Positions 8,096 through 16,767 are shown, counted from the stretch's first letter. The stretch: 39,268 nucleotides of DNA from Ktedonobacteria bacterium (GCA_027459785.1 DAIDGU010000064.1:1-39268), one strand, 5' to 3'. Translations and numbers: made by a program. The notes: a model not told the origin generated them from the letters alone.

Positions 8096-9661
8096 TTACG
8101 TGCGCCCCTGGTCGCGCAGCAGCGCCATTGCCGCGTTGTGGCCCGGCGCGCCCATCACCCCGCCGCCCGGATGGCTGCCGGAGCCGCAGAGATACAGCCC
8201 CGCGATGGGCGTGCGATAGCGCGCGAGTTCCGGCGCGGGGCGCAGCGAAAAGAGTTGGTCGGGCGTGATCTCGCCCTGGAAGATGTTGCCGTTCGGCAGT
8301 CCATAGCGCGCCTCGATGTCCACTGGCGTCAGGAGCTGCCGGTCGATGATGGCATCGGCGAAGTTGGGGGCGAAGCGCGTCATGGTGGCGATGGCGCGGT
8401 CGGCCAGCGCGTCGCGCGTGGCATCGTCCCATTGCTGATCCTTCAGATGATAGGGCGCGTACTGGCAGAACATCGAGATCGTGTGCGTGCCGGGCGGCGC
8501 GACGGTCGGATCGGTCGCCGACTGCATGTACGCCTCGATGTACGGCTCCCGCGACATCTCGCCGCGCAGGGCATCCTCATAGGCGCGCTGCACCCAGTCC
8601 GGCGTGGGGCTGATCTCGCACGAGCCGGCGTGCTGCAAGCCGGGGGCCGTGCCAGGGACGGCGGTGAAGTTCGGCAATTCGCGCAGCGCGATATTCAGCT
8701 TGAAGGTGGCGCTGTCGGTCTTGAACTGGCTCACGCGCCGGAGCAAGCCGGCATCTAATCCCAGGCCGTCGCAGAAGCGCAACAGGGTCGTCTTCGGATC
8801 GACGTTCGAGAGGACAGCGCGGGCGCGCAACTCCTCGCCGGTGGTCAGCCGCACGCCCTCGGTCACGCCATCGTGCGCCAGGATCTGCGCCACCCGCGTG
8901 TTCAGGCGGATCTGCGCGCCGTGCGCCTCCGCGCTGGCGGCCAGCGCGAAGCTGATGCGCCCCATGCCGCCGCGCACATAGCCCCACATGCCCTTCTCGC
9001 CGTTGACCTCGCCGAACATATGGTGCCACATCACATACACCGACCCCGGCGTCTTGGGACCGATGAAGGAGCCGATCACGCCCTGCCCCGCGAAGGCCGC
9101 GCGCATATAGTCCGACTCGAAATACTCCGCCAGCATGTCATACAGATTGCCGAACATCAGCCAGCGATAGATCTCCTCGTCCGCGCCGCGAAAGCGCCCG
9201 GCCAAGTCCGCGATAGAGGGCGGCTCTTCGAGCAGGATCGGATTCAGGATGTCGCTGGCGCGGTCGAAGAACGCCAGGAAGCGCGGATACGCCTCGGCAT
9301 CGTGCGGCGACAGGCGGCGGATGCTTGCCTGCGTCAGTTCGGTGCTGGCGCGGAAAAAGATATGCTCGCCATCCAAGAACGGCGCGAACATCTGCGGATC
9401 TTTCACATACGCATCGAAGCCATACGTGTGCAGTTCCAGATCGCGGATGATCTCTGGGCGCAACAAACTGACGACATAGGCGCAGGGCGACATCGTGAAG
9501 CCCGGAAAGGGTTCTTCCAACGTGCAAGCCCCGCCCACGCGGTCGCGCGCCTCCAACACCAGCACGCGCTGCCCCGCCCGCGCCAGATACCCAGCCGCCG
9601 TCAGCCCATTATGCCCCGCGCCGATGATGATCGCATCGTAGTGATTGCTCGGTTGCGCCAT
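8096..9661 (-). CDS. FAD-dependent oxidoreductase, phytoene-dehydrogenase/PYROXD2-like
   Basis: 521 residues from the ATG at 9661, which has GGAGGGGG about 6 nt upstream. The N-terminal dinucleotide-binding motif is GAGHNGLTAAGYLARAG (residues 14-30) with an acidic Glu37 at the end of strand 2, followed by RVGGACT, diagnostic of the CrtI/PYROXD2 superfamily. The C-terminus has GLYLCGSGSHPGGGVMGAPG, the closing FAD motif. No carotenoid-synthesis neighbours are present, so a carotenoid role is not supported. Substrate unknown. Confidence 0.85.
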   Translation of the reverse strand: MAQPSNHYDAIIIGAGHNGLTAAGYLARAGQRVLVLEARDRVGGACTLEEPFPGFTMSPCAYVVSLLRPEIIRDLELHTYGFDAYVKDPQMFAPFLDGEHIFFRASTELTQASIRRLSPHDAEAYPRFLAFFDRASDILNPILLEEPPSIADLAGRFRGADEEIYRWLMFGNLYDMLAEYFESDYMRAAFAGQGVIGSFIGPKTPGSVYVMWHHMFGEVNGEKGMWGYVRGGMGRISFALAASAEAHGAQIRLNTRVAQILAHDGVTEGVRLTTGEELRARAVLSNVDPKTTLLRFCDGLGLDAGLLRRVSQFKTDSATFKLNIALRELPNFTAVPGTAPGLQHAGSCEISPTPDWVQRAYEDALRGEMSREPYIEAYMQSATDPTVAPPGTHTISMFCQYAPYHLKDQQWDDATRDALADRAIATMTRFAPNFADAIIDRQLLTPVDIEARYGLPNGNIFQGEITPDQLFSLRPAPELARYRTPIAGLYLCGSGSHPGGGVMGAPGHNAAMALLRDQGRT

Positions 9662-9957
9662 TGCATCCCCCTCCGACTCAGCCGTGATGCCCGTCATTCT
9701 ACCATATCTGTGACGAAGGTCTCTAGCAACAAAGCCACGAATATGCTATGCTACGGCTGCAAGCAGTGGATCGGGGAAGTCAATCACCAGTCCGCGCAGG
9801 CGGACTTCGTAGCCGTAGGCTCTTAGGCGCGATTTCAATCGCACGCCGTCCTTGGCACGCTGACAATCGCCCGCTCCATTCGTCGCGCTCATCTGTTTAT
9901 GTCGGCAACCTACATTGCCCGCCCGCTCTTCTTCGTTCTTAAAACAGGAGTCATAGC
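9662..9957. other. Divergent intergenic region with repeat copy
   Basis: Separates the flavoprotein gene (minus) from the DUF4190 gene (plus). It contains family A copy 4 (9790-9847). I see no convincing promoter hexamers or structured RNA beyond the repeat. Confidence 0.4.
9790..9847 (+). repeat. Dispersed palindromic repeat, family A, copy 4 (divergent)
   Basis: Both stems are kept but with compensating changes: GTCCGC...GCGGAC replaces AACCCG...CGGGTT, and GGCGCGATTTCAATCGC replaces GCGCGGTTTCAACCGC. Pairing is preserved in the second hairpin although the bases differ, suggesting selection on structure. Confidence 0.6.
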
Positions 9958-10353
9958 ATGAACGAGCAAACATCCACTCCCCAGCCGGGAGCGGGGTCAG
10001 CGACAGGCAATCCACCGCCGAACTATGGTACACCGCTGCAACCCGGCATGGCCGGCCCGCTCTATCTGGAGCCACCGAATTCGACCCTGGCGATCATCAG
10101 CATGGTCGCGGGGATCATCGGTTTTGTCGGGTTGCCACTGATCGGCTCCATCGCCGCCGTCATCTGCGGCCATCTGGCCATGAACGAGATCAAGAACAGC
10201 CAGGGCCGGCTCGGCGGCAAGGGCTTCGCCACCGCCGGCTTGATCCTGGGCTACATCGGCCTGGTCCTGACCGCGCTGTTCGTCGCCTTCATCATCGTTG
10301 CCTTGGCCATTTATGGCGCGCATGTGCATCAGGGGATCTCGACGACGCCGTGA
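9958..10353 (+). CDS. DUF4190 small membrane protein
   Basis: 131 residues. A Pro/Gly/Thr-rich cytoplasmic N-terminus (1-40) precedes two hydrophobic segments (about 42-66 and 88-122). The linking region is HLAMNEIKNSQGRLGGKGFATAGLILGY, close to the DUF4190 consensus (quoted in pieces: HLAMNEIKNSQG, GGKGFATAGLILGY). AGGAG lies 8 nt before the ATG. DUF4190 proteins are predicted inner-membrane proteins without a known activity. Confidence 0.8.
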   Translation: MNEQTSTPQPGAGSATGNPPPNYGTPLQPGMAGPLYLEPPNSTLAIISMVAGIIGFVGLPLIGSIAAVICGHLAMNEIKNSQGRLGGKGFATAGLILGYIGLVLTALFVAFIIVALAIYGAHVHQGISTTP

Positions 10354-10508
10354 GCAGGTGAGCGCCCTTCAACACGAGTCCCGCCTATGTCAGATCGGAA
10401 TGCGCAACTCGTCTTTTGCCATCAAACACGTTGATCCCGCAAAAAGCGATAGAAGCGCGTTCCATCTTATTGTTAGGGGAACGTTGTTTTTATTGAAGGG
10501 GGCTTTGC

Positions 10509-11720
10509 ATGCGATCACGACACTGGGATTATCGTTTTTTAGTGGGTATCATTTTAGTCGGCTTCCTCGCGTTGGCGGGGTGCGACACGGCAACGAGTGG
10601 CACCACCAACACGGGGACACCTAGCACCACGGCGGCAACGGGAACGCCCGCCAGCGGCACGACGCCTACGACGGGTAGTACGCCGACGCCCAGCACTACG
10701 CCGACGCCCAGCACTACGCCCGCGCCGACGGCCACGCCATCGGGCAGCAATCCGCCGCCACTCGCGCAATTGACCGTGTATGTCGGGTCGGATGACAACA
10801 ACTTTTACGGGATCAACGCCGCCACCGGCGCGAAACGTTGGAGCTATGCGCTGGGGCAGGGCGCGAACAAACCGTCGCCGATCAACGGCATCGCCTATGG
10901 CACGGCGGGCAACCAGATCTTCGCCATCAACAGCGGCTCGCTGCTCTGGCATGTCACGCCGGGCGGCACGTTTTACGGGCGACCAGCGGTGGACCTGGGG
11001 ACGAATCTGGTGCTAGCTGGGGCCGACGATAACGCCGTCTATGCCGTGCATGCGAACGATGGTTCAGCGGCGTGGAGCTACGCGACGGGCGGCCCGATCA
11101 CCGGCAGCCTCTTCTATGATAACGGTCTGGTCTTCACGGGATCGCAGGATGGCTATGTGTATGCGATCCATGAGAATAATGGCACGTTTGCCTGGCGCAC
11201 GCTGGCCTCCGCTGTCGAATTTGCCGCGCCGACCGGCAGCAAAGGTATTCTGTATATCGGTGCCGACGATGGCAATGTCTATGCGCTGAATGAGAGCAAT
11301 GGATCGATCAAGTGGAAGTTCCCGACAGGCGGCCAGATCCTCTCCAAGCCGAGCATCGTGAACGGCACCGTCTACATTGGCTCCGACGACCACAACCTGT
11401 ATGCGCTGAACGCGAACAGCGGCGGCAAGATCTGGCAGCACGCGCTGAATGACAATGTCGGTACGCCGATCGTGGCGAACGGTGTCGTCTTCGTCGGCTC
11501 ATCCGACGGCTCAGTCTACGCGCTGAACGCCGGCAACGGCAGCCAGCTCTGGATGAAAAGCGTCGGCGGCCTGACGCGCCCGTGGTTCGATACCAACCAG
11601 GGCATCGTCTATGTCGGCTCAGCCGACGGCAGCCTCTATGCCTTCGATGCCGGCAACGGCAGCCAGAAATGGAAATTCACGGCGGGCGGCGCGATGAACT
11701 CGCCGACGGTTGGGACGTAG
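10509..11720 (+). CDS. PQQ-like beta-propeller lipoprotein
   Basis: 403 residues. Signal peptide with lipobox LAGC (Cys25), then a Thr/Pro/Ser linker (about 27-83) built from repeated TPSTTPTP units, then eight repeats of about 40 residues with the pattern YVGSxDGxVYALNAxNGxxxW, the PQQ/quinoprotein-type blade. It likely folds as an eight-bladed propeller on the outer face of the membrane. No catalytic or PQQ-binding residues can be named, so scaffold or sensor functions are as likely as enzyme activity. A GAAGGGGG site precedes the ATG. The stop codon TAG falls inside one arm of an inverted repeat shared with the convergent gene. Confidence 0.85.
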   Translation: MRSRHWDYRFLVGIILVGFLALAGCDTATSGTTNTGTPSTTAATGTPASGTTPTTGSTPTPSTTPTPSTTPAPTATPSGSNPPPLAQLTVYVGSDDNNFYGINAATGAKRWSYALGQGANKPSPINGIAYGTAGNQIFAINSGSLLWHVTPGGTFYGRPAVDLGTNLVLAGADDNAVYAVHANDGSAAWSYATGGPITGSLFYDNGLVFTGSQDGYVYAIHENNGTFAWRTLASAVEFAAPTGSKGILYIGADDGNVYALNESNGSIKWKFPTGGQILSKPSIVNGTVYIGSDDHNLYALNANSGGKIWQHALNDNVGTPIVANGVVFVGSSDGSVYALNAGNGSQLWMKSVGGLTRPWFDTNQGIVYVGSADGSLYAFDAGNGSQKWKFTAGGAMNSPTVGT

Positions 11721-11862
11721 CCCCACCCCCAGCCCCTCTCCATCTCCGATGGGGAGGGGAGCGCAGACCTTGCCGGTTGATCGCGTAGATCTCGCCGATC
11801 ACGTTCAATGGCCTGTCTCCCCCTCTCTGCCGCAGCGGGGAGGGGGCCGGGGGGTGGGGCTA
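11718..11862. terminator. Inverted repeat spanning two convergent stop codons
   Basis: The arm TAGCCCCACCCCC (11718-11730) is the exact reverse complement of 11850-11862. The TAG of the propeller gene and the TAG of the acyl-CoA synthetase (CTA on the plus strand at 11860) are the ends of the two arms. Inner GC-rich stems (CCCCTCTCC with GGGGAGGGG) lie within. This could act as a bidirectional terminator, though there is no U-run. It is probably a mobile palindromic repeat that landed between the genes and now supplies both stops. Confidence 0.55.
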
Positions 11863-13848
11863 CCGCGCTGCCGCGATCTCCGCCAGCGCCGCCGGGTTTT
11901 CCAGCGACGACAGATCGCCCATTGGCACGCCCAGGTAGCTCTGGCGCATCAGCCGGCGGAGGATCTTGCCGTTGCGCGTGCGCGCGAGCTGGCTGACGAA
12001 AATGATCGATTCCGGCTTGAGCGCGGGGCCGAGCGTGGCGGCGACCGCCGCGCGGATCTCGTCGGTGAGCGCCGGGCTGGGCGTCTGGCCGGGGCGCAGC
12101 ACCACGAACAGCACCAGCGCCTCGCCCTTCACCGCGTGGGGTGCGCCGATGGCAGCGGCTTCCGCCACGGCGGGATGACTCACCGCCGCCGATTCCGCTT
12201 CCGCCGGCCCCAGTCGCTTGCCCGCGACCTTGATCGTGTCATCCGAGCGACCCAGGATGTACCAGAAGCCGTCGTCGTCGATGGCGGCGAAGTCGCCATG
12301 CACCCACAACCCTGGGATGCGCGACCAATACGTGTCCAGGTAGCGCGCCCGGTCGTGCCAGAAGCCGCGCGTCATCCCCGGCCACGGCCCGCGAATCGCT
12401 AGCTCGCCCACCGCGCCGCGCACCGGCTCCCCCAGGTCGTTCACCACGTCCGCCGCGATGCCCGGTACCGGTCCGGCGAATGAACACGGCTTGATCGGCG
12501 TGATGGTCGTGCAGCCGATGATCCCGCCGGAGATCTCGGTGCCACCGGAATAGTTGATGATCGGGCAGCGTTTGCCGCCGACATGCTCGAAGCACCAGTA
12601 CCACGGCGCGACGTTCCACGGTTCGCCCGTTGAGCCGATGATGCGCAATGACGACAGATCGTGTTTCGCCACAGGCGCGGTGCCGTGCGACATCAGCGAG
12701 CGGATCGCCGTCGGCGCGACACCCATGATCGTCACTTTGTGCTTCTCGGCCAGTTCCCACAGGCGGTCCGGTCCCGGATAGTCCGGCGTGCCGTCGTAAA
12801 TAAGCAGTGTGCCACCGAGCAACAGCGCGCCGCTGATCGCCCACGGCCCCATCATCCAGCCGATGTCCGTCAGCCAGAAAAGCGTGTCGTCCGGCTGCAT
12901 GTCGAAGCAGTGCGCCAGATCTTGCGCGCCCTTGACCGGAAAGCCGCTGTGGACATGCACCGCGCCCTTCGGTCGCCCCGTCGTGCCGGAGGTGTAGATC
13001 AACATATAGGGATCTTCGGCGTCGGTCTGCACGGCGGCGAACTCGCCGGCTTGCCCGTCCACGGCGGCGTGCCACCAGGCGTCGCGCGGCTGCTTCAGCG
13101 CCAGGTCGCGTCCGGCGCGCTGCACCACCAGCACGTTTTCAACGCTGGGTGCCAGGGAGCATGCCTCGTCCGCCGTCTCGTACATCGCCACCAACTTGCC
13201 GCGCCGGAAGAAGCCATCGGCGGTGACGAGCACCTTCGCCTCCGCATCGCGCAGCCGTGTCGCTGCCGCCTCCGCGCCATAGCCGGAAAAGATCGGGATA
13301 AAGATCGCGCCGAGCTTGCCGCAGGCCAGCGTCGCCGCGACGACTTCCGGGATCATCGGCAGGAAGATGCCCACGCGGTCGCCCTTGCTCACGCCCAGCG
13401 CGGCCAGCGCATTCGCGGTCTGGTTGGTCAGGCGCGTCAGGTCGGCATAGCTCAGGTGGCGCACCGTCCCTTCCTCGCCCTCCCAGATCAGCGCGGTCTT
13501 TTCCGGCTGGGCGTGCATCAGCCCCGTCCCCAGCAGCCCCACGTGCTTATCCAGCGCGTTCGCCGCGTAGTTGAACTTGCCGCCGACGAACCAGCGCGTC
13601 CACTCGATGCCCTGCGAGGTGTCCATCACTTGCGCATACGGCGTGTACCAGCGCAGATCCAGGTCGGCGCTCACCGCGTCCCAAAACCACGCGGGGTCGG
13701 CGTTCGCCCGCGCCAGCAGCGCGTCGTAGCTTTCGATGCCGTGCTGGCGCATGAAGCGCAGCAGCCGGCTCCGTTCCAGATACTCAGGGGTGGGTCGCCA
13801 GGCGATCGGTTCGCCCTGGCCCGTCCAGGCGTCGTTGGGTTGCGTCAT
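11860..13848 (-). CDS. AMP-forming acyl-CoA synthetase (acetyl-CoA-synthetase-like)
   Basis: 662 residues from the ATG at 13848, with AAGGAG 6 nt upstream; the ATG at 13947 is poorer. ANL-superfamily signatures: YTSGTTGRPKG (about residue 285-295, ATP binding), TDIGWMMGP, NYSGGTEISGG, then GRSDDTIKVAGKRLGPAE in the hinge and a C-terminal ARTRNGKILRR with the catalytic Lys. The N-terminal GGKFNYAANALDKHV resembles acetyl- and propionyl-CoA synthetases. It should activate a short-chain acid with ATP and CoA; the exact acid is not readable from the sequence. Confidence 0.88.
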   Translation of the reverse strand: MTQPNDAWTGQGEPIAWRPTPEYLERSRLLRFMRQHGIESYDALLARANADPAWFWDAVSADLDLRWYTPYAQVMDTSQGIEWTRWFVGGKFNYAANALDKHVGLLGTGLMHAQPEKTALIWEGEEGTVRHLSYADLTRLTNQTANALAALGVSKGDRVGIFLPMIPEVVAATLACGKLGAIFIPIFSGYGAEAAATRLRDAEAKVLVTADGFFRRGKLVAMYETADEACSLAPSVENVLVVQRAGRDLALKQPRDAWWHAAVDGQAGEFAAVQTDAEDPYMLIYTSGTTGRPKGAVHVHSGFPVKGAQDLAHCFDMQPDDTLFWLTDIGWMMGPWAISGALLLGGTLLIYDGTPDYPGPDRLWELAEKHKVTIMGVAPTAIRSLMSHGTAPVAKHDLSSLRIIGSTGEPWNVAPWYWCFEHVGGKRCPIINYSGGTEISGGIIGCTTITPIKPCSFAGPVPGIAADVVNDLGEPVRGAVGELAIRGPWPGMTRGFWHDRARYLDTYWSRIPGLWVHGDFAAIDDDGFWYILGRSDDTIKVAGKRLGPAEAESAAVSHPAVAEAAAIGAPHAVKGEALVLFVVLRPGQTPSPALTDEIRAAVAATLGPALKPESIIFVSQLARTRNGKILRRLMRQSYLGVPMGDLSSLENPAALAEIAAAR

Positions 13849-14020
13849 CGCGCGCTCCTTCTCCGGTGAAAGATTGTCTTTGCCGCATTGTATCGCATCC
13901 GCAAGAAGGGATGGTAGGGCATGCTGCTGGTCAAGTATTGCAGACAAAGGTCAAGAATTGTTGAGGCCGCCAGGCTGAGACAGCTACACTCTATAGACAG
14001 AGGACTTTCGCTCACCCCGC

Positions 14021-14066
14021 AACCCACGAAGGTGGGTTTGGTGGCGGAACGCCCTTAGGCGCGCAC
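14021..14066 (+). repeat. Dispersed palindromic repeat, family A, copy 5 (3' truncated)
   Basis: AACCCACGAAGGTGGGTT hairpin, then TGGTGGCGGAACGCCCTTA and GGCGCGCAC. The second hairpin is cut short about 45 nt before the methyltransferase start, so the repeat may be in that gene's 5' leader. Confidence 0.55.
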
Positions 14067-14109
14067 ATGGTTACAATCAATACCGCCCGCTGGAAAGGGA
14101 TCGACCGCG

Positions 14110-14796
14110 ATGTATCAGACGCTTGCCGGCGATCAAGAGGCTCCTTCGTTGGCCGAATCCTACGCTGTTGATTATCCCCATCAGTCAATTGGCGCGTCAC
14201 TGATCGTCCATGCCGATTGCTTTGCCTGGCTGGCACGCTTGCCGGAAAACAGCCTGCATGCCGTCATCACCGATCCGCCGTATGGCGTGAAGGAATATCA
14301 ACGTGATCAATTGGAAAAGCGCAACAAGGGCCAGGGTGGCATCTGGCGCATTCCACCATCGTTTGACGGCCACACCCGCGCGCCGCTGCCACGCGGCATG
14401 AAGGTCAGCGATTGCTTGCGAGAATACGAGACCGGTGGTTTACGCCGCACGGCGGAAGACAAGCCGTTCAGCGACGTGATTCCCAGCGAACGTACGCCGC
14501 GCCGCGAACGCTCCATCGCGCCGCATCCCAGCCTGAAGCCGCAGGCGTTCCTGCGCCAACTCGCCCATGTCGCGCTGCCGCTTGGCACCGGCATCATCGC
14601 CGATCCCTTCATGGGGTCGAGCGCGACCGTCGCGGCGGCGGAAGCCGTGGGCGTCCCATGCGTCGGCGTCGAGATCGCGCCGGAATACTACGCGATGAGC
14701 CAGGTCGCTATCCCCAAGCTCGCCGCGCTCGATTTGACAGAGGTCAGCAAAGCGCATACACAAGCACGAATCATACACTTGAATATGCGATACTGA
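14110..14796 (+). CDS. DNA methyltransferase, beta-type, apparently internally deleted
   Basis: 228 residues. The order is motif IV TDPPYG (54-59) first, then HPSLKPQ (139-145) and the SAM-binding region IIADPFMGSSATVAAAEAVG (162-181), as in beta-class N4/N6 methyltransferases. Members of this family I know are about 320-340 residues and place roughly 90-100 residues between a SFDGHTRAPLPR-type segment and a GMKVSDCLREY-type segment. Here the two are joined directly at Arg95/Gly96 (near 14394). The frame is intact but the strands after motif IV are missing, so the enzyme is probably inactive or altered. No restriction partner is nearby. AAAGGGA precedes the start. Confidence 0.7.
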   Translation: MYQTLAGDQEAPSLAESYAVDYPHQSIGASLIVHADCFAWLARLPENSLHAVITDPPYGVKEYQRDQLEKRNKGQGGIWRIPPSFDGHTRAPLPRGMKVSDCLREYETGGLRRTAEDKPFSDVIPSERTPRRERSIAPHPSLKPQAFLRQLAHVALPLGTGIIADPFMGSSATVAAAEAVGVPCVGVEIAPEYYAMSQVAIPKLAALDLTEVSKAHTQARIIHLNMRY

Positions 14797-14826
14797 ACCG
14801 CGATCTTCTTTGCAGAGGAGCCGATT

Positions 14827-15678
14827 ATGACAACAGCATTAATCCCGCATCGCGTGGGCTTGCTGGCACGCTATCCGGCGTTTCCGTCGCAGTACATTGA
14901 ACCGCGCACCATCGAGGTGTGGGTGCCGGCGCAGTACGTGGCCGCGCCAGAGCGGCCCTGCGGCGTGCTGTATATGCATGATGGGCAGAATCTGTGGTAT
15001 CCGGCGGCGGCGTCGGGCCAGGCGTGGAATGTCGATCTGGCGCTGGCCGCCCTCATCGATCAGGGCGTGGTGCCACCGACCATCGTCGTCGCCATCCCGA
15101 ACCATCCGCAGTTGCGCTTCCGGGAATACATGCCGCAAGCCCCGGCGGCAGCGGAGCGCGGGCGGGCGGCAGTGGAGGCATACGCGCGCCGGGCGCATCT
15201 GCCAGAGGGCGATGAAGTGCTTCAGGCAGATCGCTACCTGGCCTTCCTGGTGGACGAACTCAAGCCGTTCATCGACGCGCACTATCGGACCCTGCCTGAC
15301 GCGGCGCACACGGCGCTGCTGGGTTCGAGCATGGGTGGCCTGATCTCGCTCTACGCGCTGACGCAGTATCCGGCGGTCTTCGGTGGCGCGGGGTGTGTTT
15401 CCACCCATTGGCCCGCCCTGGATGGCATCACCGTCGATTGGCTGCCTGGCCACCTGCCCGATCCGGCGACGCACCGTATCTATTTCGACTTCGGCACCCA
15501 AGACATCGACCGTGACTACGAACCCTACCAACGGCGGGTGGATGCCATGCTGCGCGCGGCGGGTTATACCGCAGGGCAAAACTGGCTCACCATCAAAGAT
15601 GACGGCGCGGGCCACCGCGAGAACTTCTGGGCCGCGCGACTGCCCGCCGCGCTGCGCTTCCTGCTGGGCCAGCAATAG
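14827..15678 (+). CDS. Esterase-family alpha/beta hydrolase
   Basis: 283 residues, no signal peptide. It matches the putative esterase (Fes/esterase D, PF00756-like) family: LYMHDGQNLW (about 48-57), nucleophile Ser168 in GSSMGG, a late acid (Asp226 or Asp228, in TQDIDRD) and His263 in GAGHRENFW. A GAGGAG site lies upstream. It starts 30 nt after the methyltransferase stop, but nothing links their roles. The natural ester is unknown. Confidence 0.8.
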   Translation: MTTALIPHRVGLLARYPAFPSQYIEPRTIEVWVPAQYVAAPERPCGVLYMHDGQNLWYPAAASGQAWNVDLALAALIDQGVVPPTIVVAIPNHPQLRFREYMPQAPAAAERGRAAVEAYARRAHLPEGDEVLQADRYLAFLVDELKPFIDAHYRTLPDAAHTALLGSSMGGLISLYALTQYPAVFGGAGCVSTHWPALDGITVDWLPGHLPDPATHRIYFDFGTQDIDRDYEPYQRRVDAMLRAAGYTAGQNWLTIKDDGAGHRENFWAARLPAALRFLLGQQ

Positions 15679-15714
15679 GGGCGCGATGGACTAGCATGGC
15701 CATCCGACGATCCT

Positions 15715-15742
15715 TGTAGGTGCGCGATTTATCGCGCCCCGC
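15715..15742 (+). repeat. Dispersed palindromic repeat, family B
   Basis: TGTAGGTGCGCGATTTATCG and then CGCCCC. It lies between two convergent genes (esterase and DsbA-like) and overlaps the end of the latter, providing its last codons and stop region. Confidence 0.55.
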
Positions 15743-16259
15743 TTCCCTGGCGCAGAGCTTCGATCAAGGATTCGTTGTCATACGAGCCGTCGTAGCGGGT
15801 GCCGTTGATGAAGAAGGTGGGAGTGCCGTTGACCCCACTATAGATGCCGGAGCGCACATCCTCCTCCACCCGCGCCCGTTCCTTGTGTTGCGTCAGGTCC
15901 GCCTGGAAGGCCGTGCCGTCCACCCCCACGTCGCGCGCATAGCGTTCCAGATCCTGATTGGTCAGGTGGCGCTGATGTTCATAGAGCGTGTCGTGCATCG
16001 GCCAGAACTGGCCCAGCGCGCCGGCGGCTTCCGCCGCCTCCGCCGCCGCTTCGGCATGGGGGTGCAGCGTCGGCAACGGGAAGTTGCGGAAGACGAAGCT
16101 CAGCTTGTCACCCAGTTGGGCTTGCACGGCTTTGATGATCGGGTAGGCTTGGCCGCAGGCGGGACACTCGTAATCGCCGTATTCCACCAACTGCATCGGC
16201 GCGTCGGCTGGTCCCTGGATGTGATCGCGGTCGCTGACTGGCTCACTGAGCGTCGGCAT
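15729..16259 (-). CDS. DsbA-like thioredoxin-fold protein
   Basis: 176 residues from the ATG at 16259; the longer upstream frame is excluded because it lies inside the peroxiredoxin gene. The active site is YGDYECPACGQAYP with Cys32-Pro-Ala-Cys35, and NGTPTFFING supplies the cis-Pro loop (about 142-151), both typical of DsbA-family proteins. No signal peptide or membrane anchor is seen, so it should act in the cytoplasm, unlike classic DsbA. Its start lies 17 nt inside the end of the upstream peroxiredoxin gene, so the two are made together. A role recycling that peroxiredoxin is plausible but unproved. Confidence 0.82.
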   Translation of the reverse strand: MPTLSEPVSDRDHIQGPADAPMQLVEYGDYECPACGQAYPIIKAVQAQLGDKLSFVFRNFPLPTLHPHAEAAAEAAEAAGALGQFWPMHDTLYEHQRHLTNQDLERYARDVGVDGTAFQADLTQHKERARVEEDVRSGIYSGVNGTPTFFINGTRYDGSYDNESLIEALRQGSGAR

Positions 16260-16767
16260 GGGTTGCCTGCCTTTCAGGTGTGTTGGTTGCTGGGGGCAAG
16301 GCCGCGAGCGCCCGGAGCGCCCCCGCCGCGTCCGGCGCGACGCCCACGGGCGAACGATAGTTCCAGCGGATGATGCCCGCCGCATCGATGACGAAGAGAG
16401 CGCGTTCCGTCGTGCCTTCATGTTCGCGGTAAACGCCGTAAGCGCGCGCCACCGCGCCTTTCGGCTCGAAGTCGGCCAGCAAGGGGAAGTGCAGTTGGTG
16501 CGCCTGCGCGAAGGCGATATGGCTCCATGCGCTATCGACCGAAATGCCCATCACTTCGGCGTTGAAACGCTGAAACTCTGGCAGGGCGGTGTTATAGATC
16601 GAGAGTTCGTCGCCACACACAGGACTCCAATCAGCCGGATAAAATACCAGGACAACCGGTTGCCCGCGAAAATCGCTGAGCGCGACGTTTTGGTCTGGCG
16701 TGCTGGGTAAGCTGAAGTCGGGCGCGGTCGTTCCCGGCGCCAAGATTTGCTCGTGCGTCTCAGGCAT
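16243..16767 (-). CDS. Peroxiredoxin, AhpC/TSA family (AhpE/Bcp-like)
   Basis: 174 residues from the ATG at 16767 with GGAG upstream. The peroxidatic Cys51 lies in YPADWSPVCGDE, the universal peroxiredoxin motif with the Pro-x-x-x-Thr/Ser-x-x-Cys layout. No clear resolving Cys is seen later, so it would be a one-Cys type needing an outside thiol partner. It reduces peroxides in the cytoplasm. The promoter region upstream contains a TATAAT overlapping a large inverted repeat (16917-16962), suggesting regulated expression. About 145 nt of untranslated leader separates that promoter from the gene. Confidence 0.88.
   Translation of the reverse strand: MPETHEQILAPGTTAPDFSLPSTPDQNVALSDFRGQPVVLVFYPADWSPVCGDELSIYNTALPEFQRFNAEVMGISVDSAWSHIAFAQAHQLHFPLLADFEPKGAVARAYGVYREHEGTTERALFVIDAAGIIRWNYRSPVGVAPDAAGALRALAALPPATNTPERQATHADAQ

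Noticed and set aside
8096..9661. Carotenoid (phytoene) desaturase
   Set aside because: Fold motifs fit the wider superfamily, but no phytoene synthase or other carotenoid gene is near, so the specific call is unsupported.
12661..13869. 402-codon plus-strand frame
   Set aside because: Antisense to the acyl-CoA synthetase, which has clear motifs; the composition is typical of a GC-rich shadow.
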